64,000 nt of DNA. It comes from Siphonodentalium dalli (Eukaryota > Mollusca > Scaphopoda > Gadilida > Siphonodentaliidae). The translations under genes and the position numbers were made by a program. The stretch's first letter is position 1; every line of letters starts with the position of its first letter. Below the pieces are notes generated by a model, which worked only from the letters and a program-made list of their open reading frames with translations, was not told the origin of the DNA and made no database searches. The stretch is taken from positions 178,596,011-178,660,010 of the forward strand of contig CP136064.1 of the NCBI GenBank assembly GCA_032622095.1, given 5' to 3'. This document shows positions 1 to 11,157 of this stretch, one piece after another.

Positions 1-235
1 TTTTGCAACATGCATAATTTTGTCCGAGCTTTTATTCCTACATTTTTCGGTCAATGTTTTTTAATCTTGGCACTGATATTTAGTACCATGGGAACCTGTG
101 CACCTGCGATTATGACGTCTGTCTGACATATTTTGTGTGGAGTTATTCCCCTTTTTCGACTTAGAATTTTTTTCGCAACATACATGTACATAATTTTGTC
201 CAAGCTTTTATTCCTACATTTTTTGGTCAATAGGT
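1..235. repeat. Tandem pair of a ~170-bp repeat unit
   Basis: The first 56 bases recur, diverged, at about 172-231: the shared core reads GCAACAT..CATAATTTTGTCC followed by CTTTTATTCCTACATTTTT. The unit resembles the 'gttatggcccttt' type dispersed repeats elsewhere in the window (about 24 kb and 49 kb). There is no coding potential. Confidence 0.65.
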
Positions 236-602
236 TTAAGATTAGGGTTTTGGTTGTACACCTGCAATGTGAACTGTTATTTTATTATTTTAACTAAATG
301 TTTACTGACATGTGAAACATCTTAGTATTTTAAAAACAGGGGGTATCCGTAGTCCCATTGGGACAGTCACACCTCTAGTTGTAAATTGGTTAGTAGATAT
401 TGGAAATTGCATTGCAAATCAAATTAAATCGAGCTCTGTTCTCTCCAATGATTACAAACAAGACACATTAATTAATTTGATTCTAGTGAAACATACGTCC
501 TGCAATTATGAGGAGAGAATAATAGTTTAGCATTGGAATAGACTCGTCCCTGGCTCATATGTGAAACACTACGGCGCTATCGCTCTGTGATGTGCCCTCC
601 CA

Positions 603-971
603 TAAGAGACCAGTACGGACTATCGCCATCTTTAAGTAGATGACATCATTTGCGTCATCAATCCGAATATAACGACGGATAGACCACAGCTTCACTGGGA
701 CACCCATCAAAACTCAATACGTTGCCTCGTGTGTTCTGCAAAATTAGTTTACATATTTAAAATATCTATTCATAAATACGAAGAAAGATATCAAAATAAT
801 ATGTTATGATGATTTATTCCCGCCAGAGATCGGCAGAATCTAGTCAAACTTGGGTCTTTGAACGCAACACACAAATCACTTCAGCCAATCAGCTTGCACT
901 GTTCTATTTTAGTCCCTGTCAGAATTCTGACCGGAGATCCAAAATGGCGATAGTCCATACTGGTCTATAAT
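603..971. mobile_element. Candidate small inverted-repeat element
   Basis: The motif GACCAGTACGGACTATCGCC near 611-630 is met by its inverted partner (GGCGATAGTCCATACTGGTC) at 946-965, giving terminal arms of about 28 bp around 310 bp of non-coding DNA. No target-site duplication could be fixed, so the superfamily is unknown. Confidence 0.5.
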
Positions 972-2327
972 AACGACGTCCAAAGCAGAGTGATGGCAAG
1001 GTTTATAGTACGGGGACCCCGGACCAGTCAAGTATTGGAATTGTTTTGTTACCAGCAGAGGGCTCTGTTCGAAGAAGAGATTATTAAAAATTATCACTGG
1101 AGCTGAATGAGAAGACTCTACCTAGTCTTGGAGTCCAAATAAGCATATAATAAAGAATAGAATTCCAGAGTAAACCTCACTTTAGGGCCTACTGATCTTG
1201 TGACTTGTTTATACTAGATATTATTATTTTATATCTCCACTTCAGATAAGAAGTTCCCAACATATGAACAATTTCTAAGGGAATTACTCATAAATGAGTA
1301 TTTAGTAGACAAAAGTTTAATTAGCAGGATTAACGTTAACCAGATTGCATCTGAAATAATCTATTGAAAAAACTCCAGGGCTTATTTTTCTGGCTTCTCA
1401 TACTTCAAATTATGTAAACTTGTGTTTATTGGTGTAGATTTGTTAGGTTTTAACAGAAATTTGGCGTGTAATAAAGTCCATACCCCCCTGTACCCTGGAA
1501 TGTTTTTAACTGCAGAATAGAATAAAAATTGCCTTAGTTTTAAAGTTCGGAGGGATAAACCTTGTTGGCCATCCATCTGTCTTTCAATTAATATATCCCC
1601 TTTGGTGAATTTTACGAGGGCTGTAGGGCTCTTTTGTAGTTCTTCAGATTTCTATGTTATTGGTGAACTCGACTACAATAGTAACATAATTCTAAAGGCA
1701 TATCATTGTTTCAATGAGTCTTTATTGTGATCCTCTCTGGTACTAGGAGTTAACCAACAGGTATTTTGGGCATCATATGAAATGGAATGCTTGATGAAAC
1801 TCTTGAGAAATCCCTTGGGTTCCAAATAAAAATGTACAGATTAAAGCTTTTCGTCATGAAGATAAACCCCACTAGTCAGTAGTGGACAATTCCAATGATG
1901 ATTTCTCTACACGTATTAGCTGCTGAACACTTGTGTTGATAATATTTTACTGAGGATTGTCTGCTACATCATCAAATAATCTGTTTCATCCCCTCACAAT
2001 CCATACTAGCACATTCATTTGTTCCAAGTAAATATATTGCATGTTTATTTTGCAGAGAAATTAAACCCTGCCTAAAGCTCATTTGGATCTGCACATTATT
2101 TGCTTTCACCCAAAAAGTTTTTATCATTTGACAAAATAGAAATACATAGGAAGAGATTCTCCCAAGGACGCACAACGTTCAGAACACCAAAAGCGTACCA
2201 AGTAGGAAAAGTCGTATCTTGTTAGCAGCCTCAATCATGGCTATATATTCCACCACTATCTTGCGATCGAATGAAACCACTTTATTATGTCTTTATGGAC
2301 AAATAATATTCAGAATCATTAGTTTTT
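972..2327. other. Non-coding stretch with one TTAA-element fragment
   Basis: No exon, RNA gene or complete element was recognised. Around 1270-1315 there is a degraded end of the TTAA miniature family seen intact at 39164-39404 (shared ATGAGTATTTAGTA). Short open frames on the minus strand here have no recognisable similarity or splice context. Confidence 0.5.
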
Positions 2328-2870
2328 AGCTCACCTGAGACAAAGTCTCCGGTGGAGCTATAGTCATCACTCCTCGTCCGTCGTCCGTCCGTCCGTCTGT
2401 CCGTCCGTCTGTCCGTCCGTCAACTTTTTAAAAAACATCTTCTCCTCTGAAACCATCATACCGAATTGGTTCATATTTGGTGTGGATGTTCCCTAGGCGA
2501 CTCTCATTCAAATTTGTTCAAGTGAGGTCACCAAGTCAAATAGTTTTGATGTCAGGACCATAACTATTTTTCCACATAGTAATTCTTAAAACGACTTCTT
2601 TTCTGAAGTTGTCGGGCCGAATGGGTTCATATTTGGTATGAGGGTACCTTGGGTGAATGTGGTTCAGATTTGTTCAAATGAGGTCACTGGGTCAAATGTG
2701 GGTGGGGCTATGGACATAAATCTTAATTTTTTTAATTTTTTTCTTCAATTTAACTTATTGCTCAATTTAACCAAAAAAAAATAAATATATATATATATAT
2801 TTTATTTTTAATAAATAATTTTATTTTATTAAATAAAATATTTTATTTTTAAATAAAATAAAAAAAAACT
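2328..2870 (+). repeat. Dispersed repeat with AGCTCACC-type head and (CGTC)n tract
   Basis: The head TTTAGCTCACCTGAGACAA folds back on the nearby CTCCGGTGGAGCTA. It is followed by a CCGTCCGTCTGT microsatellite (about 2371-2420) and then diverged ~150-bp units, each with a 'GGTTCATATTTGGT ... GGTCAAAT' core. An AT-only tract (about 2778-2870) follows. This architecture (hairpin head, CGTC tract, tandem body) is common in mollusc repeats. It is non-autonomous with no ORF. Confidence 0.7.
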
Positions 2871-3269
2871 CATTAAAATTTTGAAGAACCTATGACATTA
2901 CATCTTTGGGAGGGGAGGGGAGGTACCTCTAGTCACTCCACTATATTTGGTTGAAATCAGGGGTTTGGGAGAAATCAGGAACAGACAGATGTACAGAAAT
3001 GTTCAGTAAATTACAAAATGTACTTTAATCCTTGTATTCAAGCCACCCATGTGCTCTGATGGATACATGTTTATACAACTGGCAGATGGGTAGATAACAA
3101 CTGCTATGCCATAGTGCTATCCATCCCCAGAGAGTGTAATTCATGTCATTTGTAATTTAAATGAGATTAATGGTGTTATCAATGAAGCACCCTTGTTGTT
3201 TACATTATCACTCAGTGGTCATTAAAATCAGATTAATTTCATTTTCTCCAAGTTTGAATTAAGAGTGTC

Positions 3270-4620
3270 TTCCCAGAGGGTGAATTTATGTTGCTCCACA
3301 CAGCAGGCTAGCATAACCAAATACACCATCTGAGAACCTTATTCTGCTTAGGCCTCATCTTCTGGGAAGTACCTAGAGTCTCAAGATCTCATTCTGCTTA
3401 GGCCTCATCTTCTGGGAAGTATCTATAGTATCAAATTTACATTGTTGTTAGTTAAATTTCCCTTCTAGGAAGTTTATATATCCCCTAATTTGCAGAAGAT
3501 AAAATTCATGATTGAGGTGCCCAATGGGTGAACATCACCAACTTCAACTGGGGAACTTCAATCTTATTCTAGGTCTTCCATAGCAGTTGAGGGCCTTATC
3601 AGAATGAGGTCCCCAGAGGGTGAATTTAGTGATACTAGCCCGCTGTGCAGGATAGCGTCACTAAATTCACCCTCTGGGGACCTCATTCTGCAAATAACAG
3701 ACAGACTATTTCAAGGCTTGATTGTATAATACATTGTGTTGCTTGAGGCCAGACATGCACAATGTAGGAACAGACATGCTTTTAGTGATGCTAGCCCGCT
3801 GTGCAGGATAGCGTCACTAAATTCACCCTCTGGGGACCTTATTCTGCAAATAACAGACAGACTATTTCAAGGCTTGATTGTATAATACATTGTGTTGCTT
3901 GAGGCCAGACATGCACAATGTAGGAACAGACATGCTTTTAGTGATGCTATCCCACACAGCGGGCTAGCATCACCAAATTCACCATCTGGAGACCTAATTC
4001 TGCTTAGGCCTCATCTTCTGGGAAGTATCTATAGTATCAAATTTACATTGTTGTTAGTTAAATTTCCCTTCTAGGAAGTTTCTATATCCCCTAATTTGCA
4101 GAAGATAAAATTCATAATTGAGGGGCCCAATGGGTGAACATCACCAACTTCAACTGGGGAAATTCAATTTTATTCTAGATCTTCCATAGCAGTTGAGGGC
4201 CTTATCAGAATGAGGTCCCCAGAGGGTGAATTTAGCATCACTAAATTCACCCTCTGGGGACCTCATTCTGCAAATGACAGACACACTATCGCACTATTTC
4301 AAGGCTTGATTGTATAATACATTGTGTTGCTTGAGGCCAGGCATGCACAATGTAGAAACAGACACGCTTTTTGTGATGCTATCCCGCACAGCAGGCTAGC
4401 ATCACCAAATAATTCACCCTCTGGAGACCTCATTCTGCTTAGGCCTCATCTTCTGGGAAGTATCTATAGTATCAAATTTACATTGTTTTTAGTTAAATTT
4501 CCCTTCTAGGAAGTTTCTATATCCCCTAATTTGCAGAAGATAAAATTCATAAATGAGGTGCCCAATGGGTGAATATCACCAACTTCAACTGGGGAACTTA
4601 ATTCTTATCCTTATCAGATT
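3270..4620. repeat. Tandemly duplicated palindromic repeat array
   Basis: A block with the palindromic core GAGGTCCCCAGAGGGTGAAT ... inverted ATTCACCCTCTGGGGACCTC is repeated at about 3600-3690, 3780-3850 and 4205-4275. A linker block (TTCTGCTTAGGCCTCATCTT through AACTTCAACTGGGGAA) appears three times, at about 3385, 4000 and 4437. The two near-identical 60-residue open frames at 3892 and 4324 come from this duplication and are not genes. The palindromic core recurs at 5925-6015 and 54025-54275. Confidence 0.75.
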
Positions 4621-5120
4621 TGTGAAAATGGGATCACAAAGTCAAATAAGGGCAGAGCAAGAGACTTAACTATTTCACTACATAGTAATTCTTAAAATAT
4701 GTTTGCAAGAACTAGTTGGCTTATAAAGAATGGAATGTTCTTCCTTGACTGCAATTCAGATTTTTTTTAATGGAGTCACCTGGTCAAATAGGGGCCAAGC
4801 GAAGGACATTTTCCCTCTTAATATGCTTCCTTCACAAGGACCATCAGGTCTATTTTACTGATATTTATGATATGTATGAAGGGTTCTTTGGTGTCTGGGA
4901 TTCAAATTTATTCAGATGGGGTCACCAGGTTAAATAGGGTGGGACCAGGGACATAACTATATGTCTCTATAGTAATTCTTAAAATGTCTTCTCAAGAGAG
5001 TTTGGACTATTTAGCTTACATATAGTATGGAGGAATCAGGAGGATCCTTTAGTGACTGAGATTCAGATTTGTTAAAATGAGGTCAACCTGTCAAGAAATG
5101 GCAGCCTATGGGGAGTTAAC
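4620..5120 (+). repeat. Tandem ~150-bp units, tail of the 2.3-kb dispersed repeat
   Basis: Diverged repeats of 'GATTCAGATTTGTT.AAATG.GGTCACC.GGTCAAATAGGG' continue the body seen at 2435-2750. This suggests that the palindromic array at 3270-4620 was inserted into, or expanded within, one older repeat. Non-coding. Confidence 0.6.
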
Positions 5121-5920
5121 ACTTTTGTGTCCAATAAAATCATCGAAATACCAAATTCATTAAAACATCTACCTTGGAACCACCTGACTGATTGGTCTGA
5201 CATACATGTATTGTGTTTTGGGTCCATGGATAATTGGGCTTCAAACATGTTTAAATGGTTTTAGAAAAAGGCGCTTGTGAGATTGGAAATTTCCAACAAT
5301 TGAGAAAGTTTGAGGTGTCGGTTGTGAAATTCCAACTTAAGACTTGGGAGTCTGGAGCCCGGTCGGGAGGGGACTTGTTGAGCTGGAGGAGGGGGGTGAT
5401 CAGTAGTGTACAGTTGGCAATTTTAAGGTGGATTTTTACCAAGCTACATACTTGAAGTCTCTCTAGCCACATATCCTGTTTAAATCTACTTCTTTTAAAG
5501 TGATTATGAAAAGTGCTGACTGTTTTGGTCTCCAGAGTCCCAGTCATATCAGTCTTTGCAGTCTGGTGAGCGACCCCACAGTCATTGACTGTCTTGTTAA
5601 TCTCTCTATTCATTGCTCATCACAAAAAAATTACCTTCTTTACAAAGTTGAGCTACAGTGTCATTGACACTTTCATTTTATTCTGGTGTCTACCAAATAT
5701 GTTCACAGTTCACAACATCAACAGTTGGAAGCAAATTTGATTCAATGATTGTTCCCAAAATCAAAATTTTCATTTCTAATTATAATTAGAAATTAATATA
5801 AGTTGAAAATAACCATTGGCAGACATCACATTGCATAATTGAGGTTCTCAATGGGTGTACATTACAATATTCACCATTTGGGAACTTCAATCAGTCTATG
5901 AGGCCATGCATAATGAGATT
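5121..5920. other. Non-coding stretch, nothing recognised
   Basis: Open frames on both strands over 5251-5613 overlap each other and have no family features or splice-site support. A short tail AAGTTGAGCTACAGTGTCAT at about 5646 matches the end of the 160-bp array family found at 27955-29150. Confidence 0.5.
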
Positions 5921-5924
5921 TCCA

Positions 5925-6015
5925 GAGGGTGAATTTAGTGAAACTAGCCCGCTATGTGGAATAGCGTCACTAAATTCACCCTCTCGGACCTCATTCTGCA
6001 AATGACAGACACACT
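5925..6015. repeat. Solo copy of the GGTGAATTTAGTG palindrome
   Basis: The hairpin GAGGGTGAATTTAGTGA ... TCACTAAATTCACCCTC, followed by CTCATTCTGCAAATGACAG, is one unit of the family arrayed at 3270-4620. Confidence 0.7.
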
Positions 6016-6379
6016 AAACTCAGGCTTGAAAAAAACTATGTTGAGCAATAATAACATTTTGATGCATCTGAACAACCAGTGAAGTGATTCACACCACATT
6101 TAAGGGATGCGAGCAACATGCAATAACTTGTAGGCTGTATCCTTGTTTTACTTTCAGACAACAGAACCAATGAGCCGGTATTATGCTTGAGTGCTGTAGA
6201 ATCGCTGGGATTTCTAGTCTCGGGATCACTTGATAATAACAGGTTAGTATGCTGGCTGAGTTGGTTATTGTCATATAACAGGTTAAATATCAATTATTTT
6301 TCAAGTTTTTACAAGTAAAATATAATTGGAATTAGAAATGAGAATTTTTTTTTTTTTTCATAATTATTATTGTGACCAT

Positions 6380-7545
6380 CAGAGCTGTTAAGTTTCACGG
6401 ATTGTCCGTGAGACTCCCGGATTGCCACGGCAATTCCGCATATACGAATAACCCCCAATTTCCCCCGGATTCATCAAAATCACGCATTCAAATTCGAATT
6501 CGTGCATTTGCAGGGATTCCCCAAATGACAGGGATTTCCTTATTTCTGGTACCGTAAATACCCACACATTAACATTCACAGAATGTCGGTAACTTTTGAT
6601 TTTCCATCTGATTGATGATTGAAGACTGATCAGTGGTGGAACTGGGACTGATATTAATTGATTTTCACACTCTGATGAAGCCACACGTATAAAGGGTGTT
6701 GTTATAGTATAAAATACATATAATCACAAGTGTGCAGCTGTATTGTAAGGCCTCATCAATAATTGATGAACATTTAAGTTCACTGATTAGTGATAATCTT
6801 GTTTTCACAAGAATGCATAGGGGCAATATTAATCCAATTGATGGAGTTTCTGTCATATGTATCTGTCTTGTATACATCTCAAAATGTCCATTGCACCATC
6901 CAAAAAAGTGCCCGTTATGAGTCTAAGTTTAAATAATCATGGATCAGTGACATGTCATGGATTTCTAAAAGTGATAGGAACGAAACTACGGCATATTGCA
7001 AAGTGTGTAACGCACATTTCAGTGTGAGCCATGGTGGCAATAATGACGCAGTCAGACATGGACAATCTGTCCAGCATAAAGACCCTACTTCAGCTCAGAC
7101 AACGACAAAACCTCTAGATAAGTGTTTCGCTAACAAGAAAGACGGTAGTGCAGAGCAAGTGATGAAGGCCAAGGTGTTGTTCTAAAATTTTGTGGCAGAA
7201 CACAACCTTCCATTCTCTGTTGCAGATCACTTCAACAAGTTATCGAAGACCATGTTCCCCGAAGTGACATTGCCCTGTATTACCAAGAAATTTGCATGCG
7301 GACGCATTAAAACAACTGTGATAATCAAACATGCCATAGCCCAGACCTTAACTGATCCCATCATCGACAAATGTAGGAATAGCCCATTCACATTAATGAT
7401 CGACGAATCAAATGACACTGGATCAAATAAACAACTTGTTATTCTTGTTCGCGTCATCGATGATATCACTGAGAAAGCCGTTACTAGATTCCTAGACATG
7501 CTGGTCTGCAATATCAGCGACGCTTCGACCATATTGAATAGTGTA
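6380..7545 (+). mobile_element. Truncated hAT element, family A, copy 1
   Basis: The terminus CAGAGCTGTTAAGTTTCACG at 6380 matches the right end of the complete family-A element at 18382-21380 in inverted orientation. Similarity continues through the untranslated lead (about 6380-6900) and the first half of the transposase, and stops abruptly near 7545. The other terminus was not found downstream, so the copy is 3'-truncated. The 8 bases before it (GTGACCAT) have no partner. Confidence 0.85.
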
Positions 7546-7560
7546 TGGGATTGTTGCTAA
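6952..7560 (+). pseudogene. hAT transposase N-terminal fragment (BED-type finger), broken
   Basis: The open frame 6952-7185 carries a BED-like zinc finger (AYCKVCNAHFSV, then RHGQSVQHK). An in-frame TAA at 7183-7185 separates it from 7192-7541, which carries the first catalytic-region motif FTLMIDESND. Both parts match the family-A transposase at 18917-20936. Indels around 7250-7290 and a premature end at 7560 mean it cannot encode a working transposase. In intact hAT proteins the finger binds the terminal repeats and the acidic residues belong to an RNase H-like fold. Confidence 0.85.
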
Positions 7561-8429
7561 CTAGTTCAATGGGTAGGAAAGTATGCGCAAAGCGCATAAT
7601 TCAACAAACGTACATTATTTGAAGCGATTCGCATAAAGCTCTACATTGTTGCGCGATTCGCGGGATTGTAGAGAGACACCATTTCGATCACTCTTCTGGG
7701 TTTAAATTATACTTGTATACATATCAATGTGCTGGCATTATTGGCATATGTGAGTCACTTATCTGAGTCGATTTGTTCACGCATGCGCATAGGATACAAT
7801 GATAAATGTATGAGTTAATTTTTGCGTAATGATACAATCACATCAAGGATCCCATAGTCAATTTGCATTATACAGTTGCATGTTTCGACATTGCATCAGA
7901 GTAGTCCTGTGGAAAGCGCTTGCGTTGTCACAATACCATCTAGTCCGATCTACTTGCACGTGCACATTACAAACACGTGTCCAATCGTGCATTATTGAGC
8001 AATTCTGTAAAGTTTAAGACCTAGAGCTGTGGCATAATTTGAACATGACCATTACCATGCCCATATGTGATGTCTAAAATGGGACATAATGCCATTGAAT
8101 GTACAGGGAAGTGGTATCATTTGATCACTTGGGATATATGCTTAGCAAAAAAACATTGACACCGTTAAATGCAAGTTGGGTTCACTCTTCTGACCAGATA
8201 TATCTCAAATTTTGCAATAGAGTATTGACTGCATAGAAAATGCAGTTTCTTAGCGCGGAATTGCGACGCTATAATCTATAATTGCATATTACTTTCAATT
8301 CCTGGTATTTGCATAGAAACCGTTACCAGGGAGTGATCGTGTGGCAAAGTATACCAATCTTAAAATGGTCATGGGAACATACAGTACCTGTAAAGTTTCA
8401 GACCTGTGTCACCATTTGAACATAACCAT
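7561..8429. other. Non-coding stretch, nothing recognised
   Basis: No exon or element boundary was recognised. A GCGCAAAGCGCATAA-like palindrome lies near 7585, and the phrase 'AAAGTTT.AGACCT..G' with 'AACAT.ACCAT.ACCATG' occurs twice (about 8007 and 8392), which suggests a degraded tandem repeat. Confidence 0.4.
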
Positions 8430-8608
8430 CACCATGTGCATGCCAAGTAGATCTTCGGGGTGACCTCTTAGATGGGAGCCATCTTTGATTTTACTGTTTA
8501 CTAAATATGTTGTCACACCTTATAGCCATCATTTCCCATCTAATTGATCACAAACTTCATATGGCTCTCTGGTTTGACCTATAGTATTACTTAAGCATTT
8601 AAACTTTC
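8430..8608 (+). repeat. Left part of a 160-bp-array repeat, interrupted by a hAT insertion
   Basis: 'TCTTCGGGGTGACCTC.TAGATGGGAGCCAT' and 'ATTACTTAAGCATTTAAACTTTC' match the unit and tail of the arrays at 17540-18375 and 42350-42400. The tail resumes with TGCATTC at 9742 after the 1.1-kb hAT element at 8609-9733. Confidence 0.7.
8601..8608. other. Target-site duplication AAACTTTC (left)
   Basis: Identical to 9734-9741; 8 bp is the hAT hallmark. Confidence 0.92.
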
Positions 8609-9733
8609 TAGAGGTGCCACGAAAATCAATAATCGTGGCTCACGATTATTGATTTTGAAAATCAATAATTGGTCAATAATCGATTATAATCGATTAATCG
8701 TACCTAATATTAATAACAGTGGAAGTATTCCGTAAAATGGCCTATTAGCTGGGCGTTGGTTAAACAAAACTCGGCTAATGTAATTTTTACGTTAATAATG
8801 TGCACCATAAACCACCTGTAATGACTAATGAGTACAATGTATTCAATAAAAGCACATTACTCGGCGATGTCATGGTTATAATAATTGTGAGTTCATTAGA
8901 ATGAACGTTCCCATTAATTTCAGTGTTATGAATAGCCAAACATACAAACAAAAAAGTAGGAATGCACGACGGACTGCCGCCGGTTCCTAAAAAAAAAGGA
9001 ATCTAATGTTACGGAAACTATAAGTTTCAGCAAACTTCCAGAGTATGGATAACAATCACAAAGGTGGGCTCCCACCCGGAAATTTCAGGACTCAGAACAA
9101 TTTATGTAATTGATAATAGCGAGTTTCATTCATCAGTCACCACACGATAGGTGATAGCCTGTACTAGTATTATAGTATAGCATCTAAGTATAGCCATGCA
9201 AACGAAGTATACTTGCAAATGACATCACAGAGAACATCGCTGATTTAAATGCCATATATGTTCCCTGGGTCGAGAGAATGTCAATCATTTCCCCATTAGT
9301 CCAATCACATTCAAGGGTGAGTGCATTCAGTTCATTGAACACGGTGACAGTCCGCACATTTCAAAGACATTGTGCCGTCTTTCTTGTAGAAATATACAAC
9401 GACGTTGCCACAAGTTCAAAGCCGCAGGGCCGCCAATTTGTAAAATATACAACGACCGAAAGAGTAACCATGTCGTGTCACCAAATGAACTTCCCACTGT
9501 TTGCAACATATATTAGTAGTACTCATGTTGTCGGAATCTCTTTCATGCACGATCAAAGGTTGTTAACCCTTCGGTTGTAGATTAAACTGTGTAAAACAAA
9601 CACGGTATTCAATAATACCGGCCACTTTCCAACATTCAAAATAAATAATGCAGATAATCGACGACGGAAATGGTAATCGATTATCGGCTTTATCAATGGT
9701 TCATCGATTATACGATTAATTGTGGCACCCCTA
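8609..9733. mobile_element. Non-autonomous hAT element, family B (1125 bp)
   Basis: Termini TAGAGGTGCCAC and inverted GTGGCACCCCTA form a 12-bp TIR with one mismatch. The exact 8-bp duplication AAACTTTC flanks it (8601-8608 and 9734-9741). Sub-terminal regions are rich in short ATAATCGATTA repeats, which are common transposase-binding architecture in hAT elements. The interior has no transposase-length ORF. The uninterrupted target survives as a paralogue: CATTTCAACTTTCTGCATTC near 42383. Confidence 0.92.
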
Positions 9734-9747
9734 AAACTTTCTGCATT

Positions 9748-9932
9748 CGATAGGTCGTTTGTTGAACTTATTTTCTGAACATTCCTTCCAATAAATTGGT
9801 CTCCTTTTGCACCTTTGTTATCTGTCATCTGCTTCATTTTGCTGAAAATCACCTCCAGATAACAGTGGACCATTCCAATGTATACATGTCCTTTTATAAC
9901 TGAGTGGGAGAATCCATTTAGTATATAAAGGG
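9748..9932 (-). mobile_element. TTAA-flanked miniature element, family P2, truncated
   Basis: Read on the minus strand it starts TTAA|CCCTTTATATACTAAATGG and contains the family-internal phrases GGTCGTTTGTTGAACTTATT and CATTCCAATGTATAC. It is the inverted relative of 39164-39404, 27537-27756 and 29376-29622. The far end is lost at the junction with the array-repeat tail near 9747. Confidence 0.75.
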
Positions 9933-9936
9933 TTAA

Positions 9937-10008
9937 CACATTCTTTGCCAAATAGGAGTTATCTCGTACTTTTTGCATGTAATTGAATGGGCATCAGCAG
10001 TGCATATG
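9937..10008 (+). mobile_element. TTAA-flanked miniature element, family P3 (72 bp)
   Basis: CACATTCTTTGCC ... GGAGTTATCTCGTACTTTTT ... GCAGTGCATATG, between TTAA (9933-9936) and a decayed TCAA (10009-10012). The second copy at 37961-38030 has cleaner CACGTT.ACTG ends. Its left TTAA is also the right TTAA of the P2 element at 9748-9932. Confidence 0.75.
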
Positions 10009-10012
10009 TCAA

Positions 10013-10370
10013 CAGCTACATCCGACTCTTTTCAGAACATTGACACCACTTCATGATTTGTGTATGGTTCAAAGTGTTCAACAGAAGAATGGATTCATCA
10101 AGGTAGGACACAGTTATTTAAGAAATGACTGGAAGATTCATTGGGGTCATTGGGTTATGACCGGCAGAGTAATTCAACAAAGTGTGTGAATCCTGAAGTG
10201 GATTCATACTAATTTGGTTAATTACTCTGGCGGTCATAACCCAATGACCACAATGGATCTGCCAGTCATTTCTTATTATCATATACTAGTATATTCACGA
10301 GCATCATTGCAAATAAAAATGGATATTTCCTGAAATATCTCTGATTTTTCCGCTAAAGGAAAGCCGTTCA
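10013..10370. other. Short non-coding stretch with an imperfect inverted repeat
   Basis: AAATGACTGGAAGATTCATTG.GGTCATTGGGTTATGACC (about 10121-10160) is met by an inverted partner GGTCATAACCCAATGACC..AATGGAT (about 10231-10258), making a ~145-bp foldback. No coding evidence. Confidence 0.6.
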
Positions 10371-11017
10371 CACTGAACTATATGGATATATGTCCTATTT
10401 TGTAAGCCACAGTAGGAAAGGGGTTAACTTTTTGGTCGCCTCCCGGCGTCTATTGACTTGCCAAGCTCCCCATATAACCGGCTGTGCTCGATCGAATTGT
10501 CTCAGTTTTATTCCTACTGTCGAGCCAACAAAATAAGTTCTAAGGGTGTATCTGAATTTGGAGTTTCATTAACAACTCAACAAATTCAATTTATCGATAC
10601 AATATCTTTCTGGTTGCCTCCTCGTTCGTTTGTATCATTATCGGTTTAGAATTCATGGATCGTTTCGCTTCAAACATACAATTGTTCCGTGTTTTCGAAA
10701 ATGCCGATCACTTATTTGCGTCTGTAAATTCCACTTCGCCATAGAACGACTATCGTTTCAATGACTTACGACGCACATAGATTGTTGTGAGAAATATATC
10801 TATGGATTTATTATAGAACCTATAAGGTATGCTAGAATTGGTCAGACCGTTAATGCCACGTGGTTCGCTAACAGAAGTCTCCTAATTTCGTGTTATTATA
10901 CTCGTGGCTTTTCAACTAGCGGAATTTTCTTTCAATAATTCCCTCGCTACTGAAGATGATATCTATCATAATGTTATGATTATTGTGAGAAATACATCTA
11001 TGGACTTATTATAGAGC
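10371..11017 (+). repeat. Left arm of a long inverted repeat (647 bp)
   Basis: This segment reappears, inverted and nearly base-for-base, at 14706-15370. Landmarks present in both are TAAGCCACAGTAGGAAAGG (one change), CTGTGCTCGATCGAATTGTC, and a 63-codon open frame that appears on the plus strand here and on the minus strand in the right arm. The only sizeable difference is an 18-bp block, CGTTCATGCGTGACTAAT, present only in the right arm. Near identity implies a recent duplication or gene conversion. The outer edge carries a TTAA (10425-10428) next to GTAGGAAAGGGG, like one end of a piggyBac-type element. Confidence 0.9.
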
Positions 11018-11157
11018 CTATAAGGTATGTTAGAATTTGTCAGACCGTAAATGCCACGTGGTTCGCTATTCGAAGTCTCCTAATTTCGTGCGAATGTTAT
11101 TATACTGTGGCGTTTCAACCAGGGGAATTTTCTTTCAATAATTCCCTCGCTACTCAT
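10781..11157 (+). repeat. Tandem duplication, ~197-bp period
   Basis: ATTGTTGTGAGAAATATATC ... TTCCCTCGCTACT at 10781-10975 is repeated at 10979-11157 with about 90% identity. The first copy and only the very start of the second are inside the inverted arm, so the right arm ends inside the equivalent of copy 2. Confidence 0.85.

Noticed and set aside
3892-4509. Two near-identical 60-residue plus-strand open frames
   Set aside because: They arise from a tandemly duplicated non-coding palindrome array, with no start context, splice sites or family similarity.
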